NCBI GenBank assembly: GCA_964618215.1
Contig: CAZTZE010000018.1
Location: forward strand, 7,947-71,946
Length of the DNA: 64,000 bases
Source: CG2-30-58-95 sp964618215
GTDB lineage: Bacteria; Chloroflexota; Anaerolineae; Anaerolineales; Villigracilaceae
Direction: 5' to 3'
Position numbers and translations under genes: made by a program. Below, in pieces: positions 41,423 through 50,130 of the stretch. A model generated the notes under the pieces. It saw only the letters and a list, made by a program, of their open reading frames with translations. It was not told the origin of the DNA and ran no database searches. The first letter of the stretch is position 1. Every line of letters starts with the position of its first letter.

Positions 41423-42457
41423 CTAAAATTGATGCCACTCAAGCAGTTGTTCCAACTGGGAGCGGATATCTGGCTCGGGGTAAGGGGAAGGATCAACCGC
41501 TGCGGGGGTGTGCGCCCCAATGCCGGTCAGCGCGGACAGGCCTGCGTCCACGCCCGAAGCGACGTTTTCGGGGTTGTAGCCGCCTTCGAGCGCGAATACG
41601 ATTTTCCCATTGCAGTATTGCTTTGCCAATCCAACCAGATGGTTCGAAAGAGCCAGGAAACCGGCAGAAGAAAGCCCCAGCGCGGTGATCGGCTCGTTCC
41701 AATGCGCATCGAAGCCGGCCGAAACGAAGATCATTCCCGGCCGGAAGTGTTCGGCCAGCGGGGCGAGGACTTGCCTGGCGATCTGTGCAAAAGCCTTGTC
41801 GCCGGAACGCGCCGGCAGTGGCAGGTTGACGATCCGCCCGCGGGCATGAGGCGCTTCCCCGATCCGCCCGCTGCCGGGGTAGATGCCTTCCTGGTGGGTA
41901 GAGAAGTAGGCGACGCGCTCTTCATTCCAGAAAGCAGCCTGGGTTCCGTTGCCGTGGTGGGCGTCGAAATCCACGATCAGGACGCGCTCCAGGCCGGCGT
42001 CCAGGGCAGTTCGGGCGGCGATGGCAACATTGTTGAACAGACAGAAACCCATCGGCCCGTCGGGCACGGCGTGGTGTCCGGGCGGGCGGAGGATGGCAAA
42101 GGCGTTATCTGCCTTGCCGCTTAACACGGCACGCGTGCAGGACAAAATCCCGCCCGCGGCGTTGAGCGCATCCACAAAGGAGGAGGAAGTCACGTAGGTG
42201 GGGGCAAAGTCAACAATGCCCGGCCCTCGTTTGCAGGCCGCCTCTAAGGCGGCGATCATTCGCCTGGTATGGACGGAGGCGATCTCCTCCTGAGTGGCAG
42301 GGATGACTTCCAGCCACTTGAGGGCGCTGGCGTGCGCAGCACCTACTCGGTAGGGTTTTTCCTGCCAGTCACCCAATCGGGAAAATCGCCCCGGTTCTTC
42401 CGGGTGGTCGGGGTAGGCGTGTCCGGGTGAGGGCACGAGTACACAGGCTGTCTTCAT
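41423..42457 (-). CDS. Histone deacetylase-family (AcuC/HdaH-like) protein
   Basis: A 344-residue arginase/deacetylase-fold enzyme with RPPGHHAVPDGPMGFCLFNN (catalytic His pair), DFDAHHGNGTQ (zinc Asp/His) and a further SAGFDAHWNEP zinc aspartate. Bacterial members deacetylate acetylated proteins such as Acs, polyamines or acetoin-related substrates. The ATG at 42457 gives the usual start MKTACVLVP. Near residue 35 it contains YRVGAAH, encoded by a dispersed 20-bp repeat (42333-42352) that also occurs in nth. Confidence 0.9.
   Translation of the reverse strand: MKTACVLVPSPGHAYPDHPEEPGRFSRLGDWQEKPYRVGAAHASALKWLEVIPATQEEIASVHTRRMIAALEAACKRGPGIVDFAPTYVTSSSFVDALNAAGGILSCTRAVLSGKADNAFAILRPPGHHAVPDGPMGFCLFNNVAIAARTALDAGLERVLIVDFDAHHGNGTQAAFWNEERVAYFSTHQEGIYPGSGRIGEAPHARGRIVNLPLPARSGDKAFAQIARQVLAPLAEHFRPGMIFVSAGFDAHWNEPITALGLSSAGFLALSNHLVGLAKQYCNGKIVFALEGGYNPENVASGVDAGLSALTGIGAHTPAAVDPSPYPEPDIRSQLEQLLEWHQF
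42333..42352. repeat. REP-derived 20-mer inside the deacetylase gene
   Basis: TGCGCAGCACCTACTCGGTA is the exact inverse of TACCGAGTAGGTGCTGCGCA at 49187-49206. Read on the minus strand it gives YRVGAAH in frame. Confidence 0.85.
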
Positions 42458-42471
42458 ACAGTAATTATACT

Positions 42472-42942
42472 TTATCCTTTTTTCCTCCCTCCAAACAAGG
42501 TCAACCATTCCTCAAGCTCCGCCGGGGTCAGGCTTTCATTCTCTTTTTGGGGAAAGACGGTCGCAGATTGCGCGGCCGTGACCAGCCGGGCGAACTCCTC
42601 CGCCGAAATGACCTGGGCATGAACGGCCCGGGCTGCATTCTGCACGCGATGATCCGAACTGACGACGGTCCAATTGCGGGCGGCCTTGCCCAGTTTTTCC
42701 AGCCGGCCCTCGATAGCCGCGTCGGCGCTTGAGGTCTGACGGATGAAATAAGCGCTCACTGCGCCGAACTTGCGGCTGGTGGGCTGCCCAGGCGGCGCGC
42801 CGTCGAAATAGACTTCCACCTGAGCGCGGCGCAAGCGGCAAAATTGCTGCAGTCGCGTGACCAGTGCCAGTTCGTCGTCAATGGCATCCAGGCGCAGGCC
42901 GAGTTTGGGGATCAGGTTGTGGCCGTCAATCAGGTAGGGCAT
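42472..42942 (-). CDS. NYN-domain (YacP-like) nuclease
   Basis: A 156-residue PIN-like protein: MPYLIDGHNLIPKLG with the first acidic residue, VEVYFDGAPPGQ with the second, and WTVVSSDHRVQNAA with the third, the NYN/YacP pattern of putative RNases. Its stop lies 14 bases before the deacetylase start. Likely RNA processing; no specific target known. Confidence 0.85.
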   Translation of the reverse strand: MPYLIDGHNLIPKLGLRLDAIDDELALVTRLQQFCRLRRAQVEVYFDGAPPGQPTSRKFGAVSAYFIRQTSSADAAIEGRLEKLGKAARNWTVVSSDHRVQNAARAVHAQVISAEEFARLVTAAQSATVFPQKENESLTPAELEEWLTLFGGRKKG

Positions 42943-42966
42943 ATCGGAGTAATTGTAACATTGCAA

Positions 42967-43319
42967 CTATACTGCCAACGGGCACAGATTGCGCTTTTTG
43001 TGTTGTCATTCTCCCGAAGGACATCGGGACGATGTGAGCCGTTATTGCGAAGAATCTCCTGGCACGCAGGGCAGATTCTTCACTATGTTCAGAATGACAA
43101 AAGCGCAGATTGTGACCGTGCTCAGTATAGCCCCTGACACTTTTGGACTAGCAGTTTGTCGGAGAGAGCGAGAATAACCCATAAATGTAGGGCAGGTTTC
43201 TTACCTGCCGCCAGATATGGTGGGTAAGTCCCCTTCGGGGATGCTTCGCGAAAACCTGCCCTACGGGGTTCTCCGACAGCCTGCCAGGACGCGGAAGAAC
43301 GCGGCTGGACACGGATTTT
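42967..43319. repeat. Gene-free spacer filled by two repeat elements
   Basis: Contains a 96-bp element at 43004-43099 and a second inverted-repeat element at about 43158-43277 whose arms are GTCGGAGA/TCTCCGAC and GTAGGGCAGGTTT/AAACCTGCCCTAC. No gene seen. Confidence 0.75.
43004..43099. repeat. 96-bp MITE-like element, best copy of its family
   Basis: Ends are TGTCATTCT (43004-43012) and AGAATGACA (43091-43099), perfect 9-bp inverted repeats. The inside carries CCCGAAGGACATCGGGACGA and GCGAAGAATCT. Related copies: 2554, 23892, 30776, 44765. No coding capacity, so it would need a transposase in trans. Confidence 0.8.
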
Positions 43320-44552
43320 TTACCGAGCAGGTTTTGCGGGCCAGAAGTACTGCCAATACATAAATACAGAAATGGTATAGAGAATGATGACCCCCAGGAA
43401 CACCGGAGCGAAGCCGTAATTGACCTGCAGCCAGCCGCTGATCGAGGGGCTGAAGGCCCAGCCGAAGTTCCATGCCATGCTGACCAGGCTGGCAACAGTG
43501 GCCCGGGATGAAGGTTCGACCTGTTCCATGACGAAGGTCTGGTAAACCGGCCCGCCCATGTTCATCAACGCCAGCCGCACGTAATGCGCCAGCGCGCTCA
43601 TCCAGAACCAGGGTGCGTAACCCAGCATCACCAGGAATGGGATCGAGAGTCCCTGCGTGATGACCACCAGTTGGATCTTGCCAATGCGGTCGGAAATGAT
43701 TGGGGCGATGAGCAGGCCAACCCCCATGGCCAGCGCGCCCCAGGCGAGTACATTGCCAATGACCGGGTCCGGCTGGTGGTGCACCACTCGGAAGAAGACA
43801 TTGATGAACGGCATGAACAATCCCGCGCCGATGGAGGTGATCAGCATCGGCAGAACCAGTTTGCCGAGCAGGGCTGGGTGCCTGGCCGCGTAGCTGAACG
43901 GGGCGAACAGCGAGCGCTGGGATTTTTCCAGGGAGGGCATGCGCATGGCGAACAGCGGGATGATCGCCACGAGGGCGGCCGCGGCGATAACGCCCAGCGC
44001 GCCCGCGTAGGCGCTGCTGCTGGTCGCTGAGACGTCTTGCCGGATTGCGATCCAGGTGGGTAGATTGCCGCCAATGGCATTGCCGATAAATGCCGCCGTC
44101 ATCTGCACCCCGGAACTCAGGCTGAAGAGGTAGGTGCGCTCTTCCTCGCCGCTGTTCTCGATCAGGAACGGCGACATGGTCACAGCCGAGAGGCTCTGGG
44201 CGGCGCCCATCACCATGTTGGCCAGGATAAACATTAACTTCGATGGCGAAAGCACCATGGCCGCGATGGCAACTGCCACCACGCCCGCGCCGAGGATGAG
44301 CGATTTCTTGCGGCCCAAAAAATCGGCCAGATAGCCCATCGGCAGGGCGACGATCAGGGCTGTCATGCTGCTGATGGTGATAAACTCGCCCAGGTCGCTT
44401 TCGTTCATCCCCAGGCTGAGGGCGTAGAAATTGAACAACAAGCGGTAGACGCCCAGCGCCGCGCCGGTCAGGATGGCGCTGGCCAGGTATAGGCGGGCGT
44501 TCGGAGAGAACTGGCGCACCCGAGCCACATAAATCCGCAGAACATTTGCCAT
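43320..44552 (-). CDS. Major facilitator superfamily transporter
   Basis: A 410-residue protein with twelve predicted membrane helices. The loop between helices 2 and 3 reads GYLADFLGRKKSLILGAG, the MFS signature (G-x-L-x-D-x-x-G-R-K). An extended cytosolic loop near residue 200 separates the halves. The substrate cannot be deduced. A tiny frame ends one base before its ATG. Confidence 0.9.
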   Translation of the reverse strand: MANVLRIYVARVRQFSPNARLYLASAILTGAALGVYRLLFNFYALSLGMNESDLGEFITISSMTALIVALPMGYLADFLGRKKSLILGAGVVAVAIAAMVLSPSKLMFILANMVMGAAQSLSAVTMSPFLIENSGEEERTYLFSLSSGVQMTAAFIGNAIGGNLPTWIAIRQDVSATSSSAYAGALGVIAAAALVAIIPLFAMRMPSLEKSQRSLFAPFSYAARHPALLGKLVLPMLITSIGAGLFMPFINVFFRVVHHQPDPVIGNVLAWGALAMGVGLLIAPIISDRIGKIQLVVITQGLSIPFLVMLGYAPWFWMSALAHYVRLALMNMGGPVYQTFVMEQVEPSSRATVASLVSMAWNFGWAFSPSISGWLQVNYGFAPVFLGVIILYTISVFMYWQYFWPAKPAR

Positions 44553-44553
44553 A

Positions 44554-44685
44554 CTAATCCTGTTTTCCCAAGAATTCCTCCAGGGCGGTGTGGATGCCCT
44601 TTAGAGTCTCCAGACGGGCCGCGTAGCGGCGCGCGTTGTTTTCGCTCACCGTGATGTGTACCAAACCGGCCAGAGTATGCCACAC
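44554..44685 (-). CDS. Possible small protein preceding the MFS gene
   Basis: A 43-residue frame from a GTG at 44685 (VWHTLAGLVHITVSENNARR onward, rich in charged residues) ends one base before the MFS start. Codon use looks coding, but there is no clear ribosome binding site and no family recognised. It could be a leader peptide coupled to the transporter. Confidence 0.35.
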   Translation of the reverse strand: MWHTLAGLVHITVSENNARRYAARLETLKGIHTALEEFLGKQD

Positions 44686-44764
44686 TTTGGCCCGGATTCT
44701 AAGAATTGGGGCAACTGTGCTATACTTTATATAAATGAGCAATTTATTCGTAACTGTTCAGGCC

Positions 44765-44909
44765 TGTCACCCTGAGGGCGCGTTCTGTGCGCCCGAAGGG
44801 TCTCAAGGCCAGTCGGAGGAGATTCTTCGCCGCTGGAAGCATGCCCTGAGCGCAGCGAATGGGAACACCAGCGGCTCACATCGTCCCGATGTCCTTCGGG
44901 AGAATGACA
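44765..44909. repeat. Composite copy of the TGTCATTCT-type repeat upstream of the sensor kinase
   Basis: Begins TGTCACCCTGAG and ends GAGAATGACA; the right part carries CATCGTCCCGATGTCCTTCG, inverse of the 43004 copy. Longer (about 145 bp) than the type copy, with extra internal hairpins. Confidence 0.7.
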
Positions 44910-44987
44910 ATCTATTTGAGCAGTTACAGTTATTCTATCCATTAAACGTTGGGATTGGATTGAAGTCCACACAGGGCAGATGAGATT

Positions 44988-47060
44988 ATGCCGGGCGACG
45001 AGTTGCGTTCATCCCTTGAGCTACTCTACAATGTCAGCCGCGAGCTGGCCTCAGCATTAGACTTGCAAACGGTCCTGCAACGGGTATTGTTCCAGTCGCT
45101 CAAGTATGCCGGCGGCGAGCGCGGCAGTATCGTCGTCCTGGACGACAACGGCAAACCGGTGGAGGCGGCCATTGTCTACGGGAAGCGGATTCTCGATCAC
45201 ACCACGCAGCAACTTCGCGAAACGGTGGAACACGGCCTGGCCGGGTGGGTGTTGCGCCAGCGACAGGCCGTCTTGGTCCCGGATACCAGCCAGGATGAGC
45301 GCTGGCTGCGCCGCCCGGACGATGCCGCCGAGCGCAGTGGAGCGAAATCTGCCATCTGCGTTCCGCTCATGGCGCGCGAACGACAGGTTGGGGTGCTGAC
45401 CCTCGTCCACCCGACCCCGGGAGCCTATAGTAAAGAACACTTCAGTTTGATGCAGGCTATTGCAGACCAGGCTGGTATCGCCGTGCTGAACGCCCGCCTC
45501 TACACCGAGAGTCAACGTCAGGCGCGCGTGATGACCTCCCTGGCTACCAGCGCCGCGACTATTAACCTTACGCTGCGCCTGGACGATGTTCTGCAGCGCA
45601 TCCTCACCGAGATCATTAAGGCGTTGCAGGTCGAGACGGTGGCGATAGCCTTGATCGAGCCAGACGGCGCTCTCGTTTTCAAGGCTGCCAATGGCAAGCA
45701 AGCGGAAAGCATTACCGGTAAACGTATTCCCGCCGGGAAGGGTATCCTCGGCTGGGTGGCGAGCGAGGGGCAGGGTGTCATCCTCCCGGATGTGTCCGCG
45801 GACAAGCGCTTCCTGCCCGGGGTTGATCAATTCACTGGAATGGAAGTAAAGGCCCTCTCGGCTGCCCCGATTTATGCGCAGGGGCGGGTGATTGGCGTCT
45901 TGGAAGCCATAAATCCCGTTTCTGGAACCTTCGACCCGGATGCCTTGCTGGTGCTGACCGGCATCAGCAGTTTGGCCGGATCGAACATCCAACATGCACA
46001 GCTCTTTGAACGTCTGGGAGCCGCCCACCAGCGTTATCGCGAATTGTTCGAGGATAGCATTGATCCCATTCTGATCACCAATTGGGAGGGGAAGATACTG
46101 GAGGCGAACCACCAGGCGGTTAATATCAGTGGCTATGCTGCTCAACAGTTGCATGAAATGAGCATTGGTGATTTACATCTGCTTGACCAGACTGAAAAGG
46201 GTGCAGACCTTGAAAGTCTAAAAGCTGGCAAAACCTGCGATTACGAATCAGTTTTGAAAAGCAAAGCCGGGCAGGAAGTCCCAATCCAGGTTTACGTCCG
46301 CAAGGTAGTGTTCGAAGACAGGGAATTGTTGCAGTGGATATTGCGCGATATAACCGAACGCAAGTACCTGGACAACCTGCGCGATGACCTGACCGCGATG
46401 ATCTACCACGACCTGCGCTCGCCGCTGGCGAACATCATCTCCAGCCTGGACGTGCTTGCGACGGTATTACCTCCAGAGGACAGTGAAATGGCGCAATCTG
46501 TCCTGACGATTGCCCGCCGTTCTACGGCGCGCATTCAGCGCTTGATCAGCTCACTGCTGGATGTCAACCGGCTCGAATCCGGACAGCCGGTCGGTGAGAG
46601 ACAATCCATTGCGCTCAGCGTGATCGTGGAAGAAGCCTTCGATGCCGTCCGCCCGATAACGGATAACCGCCGCCAGTCTCTGTTCAACGGTTTGGCGGCA
46701 CGGCTCCCACCCGTGTTCGTGGATACGGATATGATCCGCCGGGTATTGATCAACTTATTGGAGAACGCCTCCAAGTACACACCGCAAGGTGGTACGATCG
46801 AGACGGGCGCCAAGCCGGATGGAGATTGGGTTCAGGCGTGGATCCAGGATAATGGTCCCGGCATCCCCATCGCCGATCAGGAGCGCATCTTTGACAAGTT
46901 CACCCGTCTGAAGGGGAAAGATTCGCCCAGCGGATTGGGAGTCGGGCTGGCCTTCTGCCGGTTAGCCGTCCAGGGTCACGGCGGGCGCATCTGGGTCGAA
47001 AGCACACCCGGACAAGGGGCGCGTTTCGCGTTTACGCTGCCCGTCAAAAAGGATAAATAG
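44988..47060 (+). CDS. Sensor histidine kinase with two GAF and one PAS domain
   Basis: A 690-residue cytosolic kinase: GAF domains at about residues 15-175 and 195-340, PAS at about 345-455, HisKA with phospho-acceptor MIYHDLRSPLAN near 472, and an HATPase domain with NLLENASKYTP (N box), DNGPGIP (G1) and SGLGVGLAF (G2). No transmembrane helix. No response regulator lies beside it, so it is an orphan kinase or signals to a distant partner. A metallo-beta-lactamase-fold gene follows 22 bases later. Confidence 0.92.
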   Translation: MPGDELRSSLELLYNVSRELASALDLQTVLQRVLFQSLKYAGGERGSIVVLDDNGKPVEAAIVYGKRILDHTTQQLRETVEHGLAGWVLRQRQAVLVPDTSQDERWLRRPDDAAERSGAKSAICVPLMARERQVGVLTLVHPTPGAYSKEHFSLMQAIADQAGIAVLNARLYTESQRQARVMTSLATSAATINLTLRLDDVLQRILTEIIKALQVETVAIALIEPDGALVFKAANGKQAESITGKRIPAGKGILGWVASEGQGVILPDVSADKRFLPGVDQFTGMEVKALSAAPIYAQGRVIGVLEAINPVSGTFDPDALLVLTGISSLAGSNIQHAQLFERLGAAHQRYRELFEDSIDPILITNWEGKILEANHQAVNISGYAAQQLHEMSIGDLHLLDQTEKGADLESLKAGKTCDYESVLKSKAGQEVPIQVYVRKVVFEDRELLQWILRDITERKYLDNLRDDLTAMIYHDLRSPLANIISSLDVLATVLPPEDSEMAQSVLTIARRSTARIQRLISSLLDVNRLESGQPVGERQSIALSVIVEEAFDAVRPITDNRRQSLFNGLAARLPPVFVDTDMIRRVLINLLENASKYTPQGGTIETGAKPDGDWVQAWIQDNGPGIPIADQERIFDKFTRLKGKDSPSGLGVGLAFCRLAVQGHGGRIWVESTPGQGARFAFTLPVKKDK

Positions 47061-47082
47061 AGAATCTCTTTGAGGAGTTATT

Positions 47083-47937
47083 ATGCAAGCCATCGCTGAG
47101 GATGTATATATAGAAAACCAATACATGGGTGTGACTTTGGGCGCCATCCGCCTGCCGCATGGATTGATCCAGGTGGATGCCCCGCCCTCGCCGGAGGACG
47201 TGCGCTCCTGGCGCGCGGCCCTGCTCAACCTGGGTGGAAGCTCGGAGCGGTTGCTGGTCAACCTGGATACTCATCCGGATCGCACGCTGGGCGCCCGCTC
47301 GATGGACTGCACCGTGGTCGCCCAGGAAAAAGCAACACAGGTTTTCCGTAACCGTCCCAGCACCTTCAAGACGCAGGGGGACGAGACCGGTGCGGATTGG
47401 GAGACAATTCCAGGCCTGGGCAATGTTCGCTGGGCGCCACCCGAGATTTCTTTCAGCCATGCAATGACGATCCACTGGGGTGGGACATCCGTCCTGTTGG
47501 AACACCATCCGGGGCCTGGCGTTGGGGCGTCGTGGGTCATTTTGCCGGAGCCTAAGGTGGTCTTTGTTGGAGACACCCTTGTTCTCAACCAACCGCCCTT
47601 CCTGGCCAGCGCCGACTTGCCAGCCTGGATTGATGCGTTGAAATTATTGCTCTCCCCGGCTTATCGTGGCTGGCTGGTGGTCAGTGGTCGCGGCGGGTTG
47701 GCGGCGGTGGAAGTCATCCGCGCTCAGGTGGAATATCTTAAGCATATTTTGGGCAAGCTGGATAAACTGGCTGAGAAGAAATCCCCCTCAGAAGAGATCG
47801 AAAAGCTGATCGCGCCGCTGCTTTCCGGTTTTACTATCCCCAACGATCTCCAGCGCCAATACGCCCAACGCTTGCGCTATGGTCTAAATCAATACTACCT
47901 GCGTCACTACCGCCCGACGAATAATGCCGCCGAGTGA
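47083..47937 (+). CDS. Metallo-beta-lactamase-fold protein with degenerate metal site
   Basis: A 284-residue MBL-like protein. The usual HxHxDH motif is replaced by NLDTHPDRTLG, keeping only part of the ligands; later MBL landmarks include VFVGDTLVLNQPP. Family members with this shape occur next to sensor kinases. It follows the kinase by 22 bases with GAGGAG before the ATG. It may have lost hydrolase activity and serve a sensory role; that is inference. Confidence 0.75.
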   Translation: MQAIAEDVYIENQYMGVTLGAIRLPHGLIQVDAPPSPEDVRSWRAALLNLGGSSERLLVNLDTHPDRTLGARSMDCTVVAQEKATQVFRNRPSTFKTQGDETGADWETIPGLGNVRWAPPEISFSHAMTIHWGGTSVLLEHHPGPGVGASWVILPEPKVVFVGDTLVLNQPPFLASADLPAWIDALKLLLSPAYRGWLVVSGRGGLAAVEVIRAQVEYLKHILGKLDKLAEKKSPSEEIEKLIAPLLSGFTIPNDLQRQYAQRLRYGLNQYYLRHYRPTNNAAE

Positions 47938-47992
47938 GCCGAGTAGGCCTTCGGCAGCACTTACTCGGTCGGTAGGCCTTCAGCAGGTGAGG
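47938..47992. repeat. REP copies after the MBL gene
   Basis: GCCGAGTAGGCCTTCGGC (47938-47955) starts directly at the MBL stop and is followed by a degenerate second copy ending near 47992. Confidence 0.75.
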
Positions 47993-48005
47993 AGTAAACA
48001 TTTCT

Positions 48006-49136
48006 GTGCCTGGAGATTATGATAGCCTTTTGGGTTGCCAATACCAACCGATCTTTGAGCTGACACGCGGCAGGATTGTCGAATCAATCCATTTTGGGGC
48101 GGCGGCTGTTGTCGATTCCACCGGCCGCCTGCTTGCCTGGTATGGTGAGCCGAGCGCCGTCGCTTTTATGCGTTCCAGCGCCAAGCCCTTGCAGGCTTTG
48201 CCGCTCATCGAGCGCGGCGGCGACAATGTCTTTCACCTGACATCCAAAGAGATCGCCATCATTTGCGGCTCTCACGATGGCATGGATGAGCATCTCGCGG
48301 TAGTGCAAGGCATACAAGCCAAAGTTGGGGTTCAGGAAAGCGACCTGATCTGCGGCGTGCACCCGTCCTATCATCTGCTGACCGCAGAGGCGATGAAAGC
48401 GCGCGGCGAAGTCCCGACCCCCAACCGGCATAATTGTTCAGGTAAACACACCGGCATGTTGGCGCATGCCCGCATGCGTGGGCTGCCGATCGCGGATTAC
48501 ACAAACCCTGAGCAACCCATCCAGCAGACCATTTTGGAAACCATCTCCGAGATGTGTGGCATTTCCAAAGCCCAGGTTGAAATTGGGATTGATGGTTGTT
48601 CAGCGCCGAACTTCGCGCTGCCGCTTTATAACGCCGCGCTGGGTTTTGCACACCTGTGCGACCCGCGCGGATTGTCGGTCGAGCGCTCAACAGCCTGCCG
48701 CCGCATCACAGGCGCCATGATGGCCCATCCCGATATGATCGCGGGGCCGGGGCGCTTCGACACGCGCCTGATGGAAGTTTGCAGCGGGAGGCTTATCTCC
48801 AAAGGTGGTGCAGAAGGTTACCTGCTGATGGGAATCATGGCCGGCGCGTTGGGTGCGGATTCGCCCGGCGTTGGCATTGCGCTCAAGATTGCCGACGGCG
48901 ATCTCCCTGTGCGTAAACCGGATGGTGCGACGTATAACCGCGTCCGCCCGGCGGTGGGGCTGGAGCTGCTCAAACAGCTCGGCGCAATCTCGGACAAAGA
49001 ACTGGAAGCGTTGGCCGAGTTTGGCCCGCGCAAAGCGGTCACCAACTGGCGCAAACTGGTCGTCGGCGAGAGCCGCCCGGCCTTTACTTTGGAGCGGGAA
49101 AAAGAAGCGCAACCTGCCGCAGGCCTACCGGCATGA
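48006..49136 (+). CDS. Asparaginase II-family protein
   Basis: A 376-residue protein of the AnsII (Asparaginase_II) type: AFMRSSAKPLQALPLIE, HNCSGKHTGMLA, GIDGCSAPNFALPL and DMIAGPGRFDT. This family hydrolyses asparagine and is unrelated to the AnsA/AnsB fold. The first codon is a GTG at 48006. Its end overlaps the nth-like gene by ATGA. Confidence 0.88.
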   Translation: MPGDYDSLLGCQYQPIFELTRGRIVESIHFGAAAVVDSTGRLLAWYGEPSAVAFMRSSAKPLQALPLIERGGDNVFHLTSKEIAIICGSHDGMDEHLAVVQGIQAKVGVQESDLICGVHPSYHLLTAEAMKARGEVPTPNRHNCSGKHTGMLAHARMRGLPIADYTNPEQPIQQTILETISEMCGISKAQVEIGIDGCSAPNFALPLYNAALGFAHLCDPRGLSVERSTACRRITGAMMAHPDMIAGPGRFDTRLMEVCSGRLISKGGAEGYLLMGIMAGALGADSPGVGIALKIADGDLPVRKPDGATYNRVRPAVGLELLKQLGAISDKELEALAEFGPRKAVTNWRKLVVGESRPAFTLEREKEAQPAAGLPA

Positions 49137-49825
49137 CCGATTTATCCGCTCTGGCAAGAGAGGTGCAGCATCGCCTGCTTTCTTTTTACCGAGTAGGTGC
49201 TGCGCATGGACAGCCGACCTGGCGCAATCCCCTGCCGCCGCTCGACGAACTTGTCTCGACCATCCTTTCGCAAAATACCAACGACGTTAACCGCGACCGC
49301 GCCTTCCAGGCCCTGAAAGCGCGCTTCCCGAATTGGGAAGCGGCACGCGACGCCGAACTTGGTTCCGTTATCGAGGCCATCCGCCCGGCCGGGCTGGCCA
49401 ACCAGAAAGGTCCGCGTATCCAGGCCGTGTTGCGCGCCATCAGCGCTGAACGCGGCAAATTGGATTTGAACTTTCTGGCTGACCTTCCGCTCGAAGAAGC
49501 CCGCGCCTGGCTGACCAAGTTCAAAGGCGTTGGCCCGAAAACAGCCGCCATCGTGCTGCTCTTCTCGCTCGGCCGCCCGGCTTTTCCGGTGGATACGCAC
49601 ATTTATCGCGTGACGGGTCGCATTGGCCTGCTCCCTGAGAGGATGACTGTCGAGCAGGCGCATGAACATCTGGAAGGACTGTTTCCGCCCGAAACGTATT
49701 ACGCCGCTCACTTGAATATCATCCGTTTGGGGCGTGAAGTCTGCGCGGCGCGCAAGCCGGATTGTATGGCCTGTCCGCTCGGCTCAATTTGTAAATACGA
49801 ACAGGAAAAGGTAACTGCTCAATAA
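49133..49825 (+). CDS. nth: Endonuclease III-like DNA glycosylase
   Basis: A 230-residue HhH-GPD glycosylase: FKGVGPKTA with the catalytic lysine (about residue 137), PVDTHIYRVTGR with the catalytic aspartate, and a C-terminal 4Fe-4S cluster CAARKPDCMACPLGSIC (CX6CX2CX5C). It removes oxidised pyrimidines and nicks abasic sites. Near residue 19 it contains YRVGAAH, encoded by the same 20-bp repeat as in the deacetylase gene 6.8 kb away. It overlaps the asparaginase gene. Confidence 0.92.
   Translation: MTDLSALAREVQHRLLSFYRVGAAHGQPTWRNPLPPLDELVSTILSQNTNDVNRDRAFQALKARFPNWEAARDAELGSVIEAIRPAGLANQKGPRIQAVLRAISAERGKLDLNFLADLPLEEARAWLTKFKGVGPKTAAIVLLFSLGRPAFPVDTHIYRVTGRIGLLPERMTVEQAHEHLEGLFPPETYYAAHLNIIRLGREVCAARKPDCMACPLGSICKYEQEKVTAQ
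49187..49206. repeat. REP-derived 20-mer inside nth
   Basis: TACCGAGTAGGTGCTGCGCA, exact inverse of 42333-42352 and matching 18 bases of 27847-27864. It encodes YRVGAAH in frame. Confidence 0.85.
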
Positions 49826-49955
49826 GATGAGAACATTTTGAAACTACAATTTACCGGAGATAGACGGAGATGAACAGTGTTACGATCTATAAGATGGTAA
49901 AATAGAGTGTCCTCGGGGTGCTTGGCGAAAGCCGGATGGAAAGGAGGTGAGCAAG

Positions 49956-50108
49956 ATGCTGAATTATACCAGAGAGCGCGGCCAGGGATTGGTCGAGTAT
50001 GCGTTCCTTATTCTCTTGGTAGTCCTCGTCGTTATTGCTGTTGTTACCTTGCTTGGCCCGATCGTCGCAAACATGTACAGCACGATAACCAGTAGATTTC
50101 CCCAATAA
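49956..50108 (+). CDS. Flp/Fap-type IVb pilin
   Basis: A 50-residue protein: short basic leader, then the prepilin motif GQGLVEYAFLIL followed by a hydrophobic helix and a short tail ending TSRFPQ. The glycine-glutamine-glycine and glutamate at +5 are the Flp pilin hallmarks for cleavage by a prepilin peptidase. A very strong ribosome binding site (AAGGAGGTGAGCAAG) precedes the ATG. No tad/flp assembly genes lie nearby. Confidence 0.9.
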   Translation: MLNYTRERGQGLVEYAFLILLVVLVVIAVVTLLGPIVANMYSTITSRFPQ

Positions 50109-50130
50109 GCCAATTCTGGGTAGCACCACC

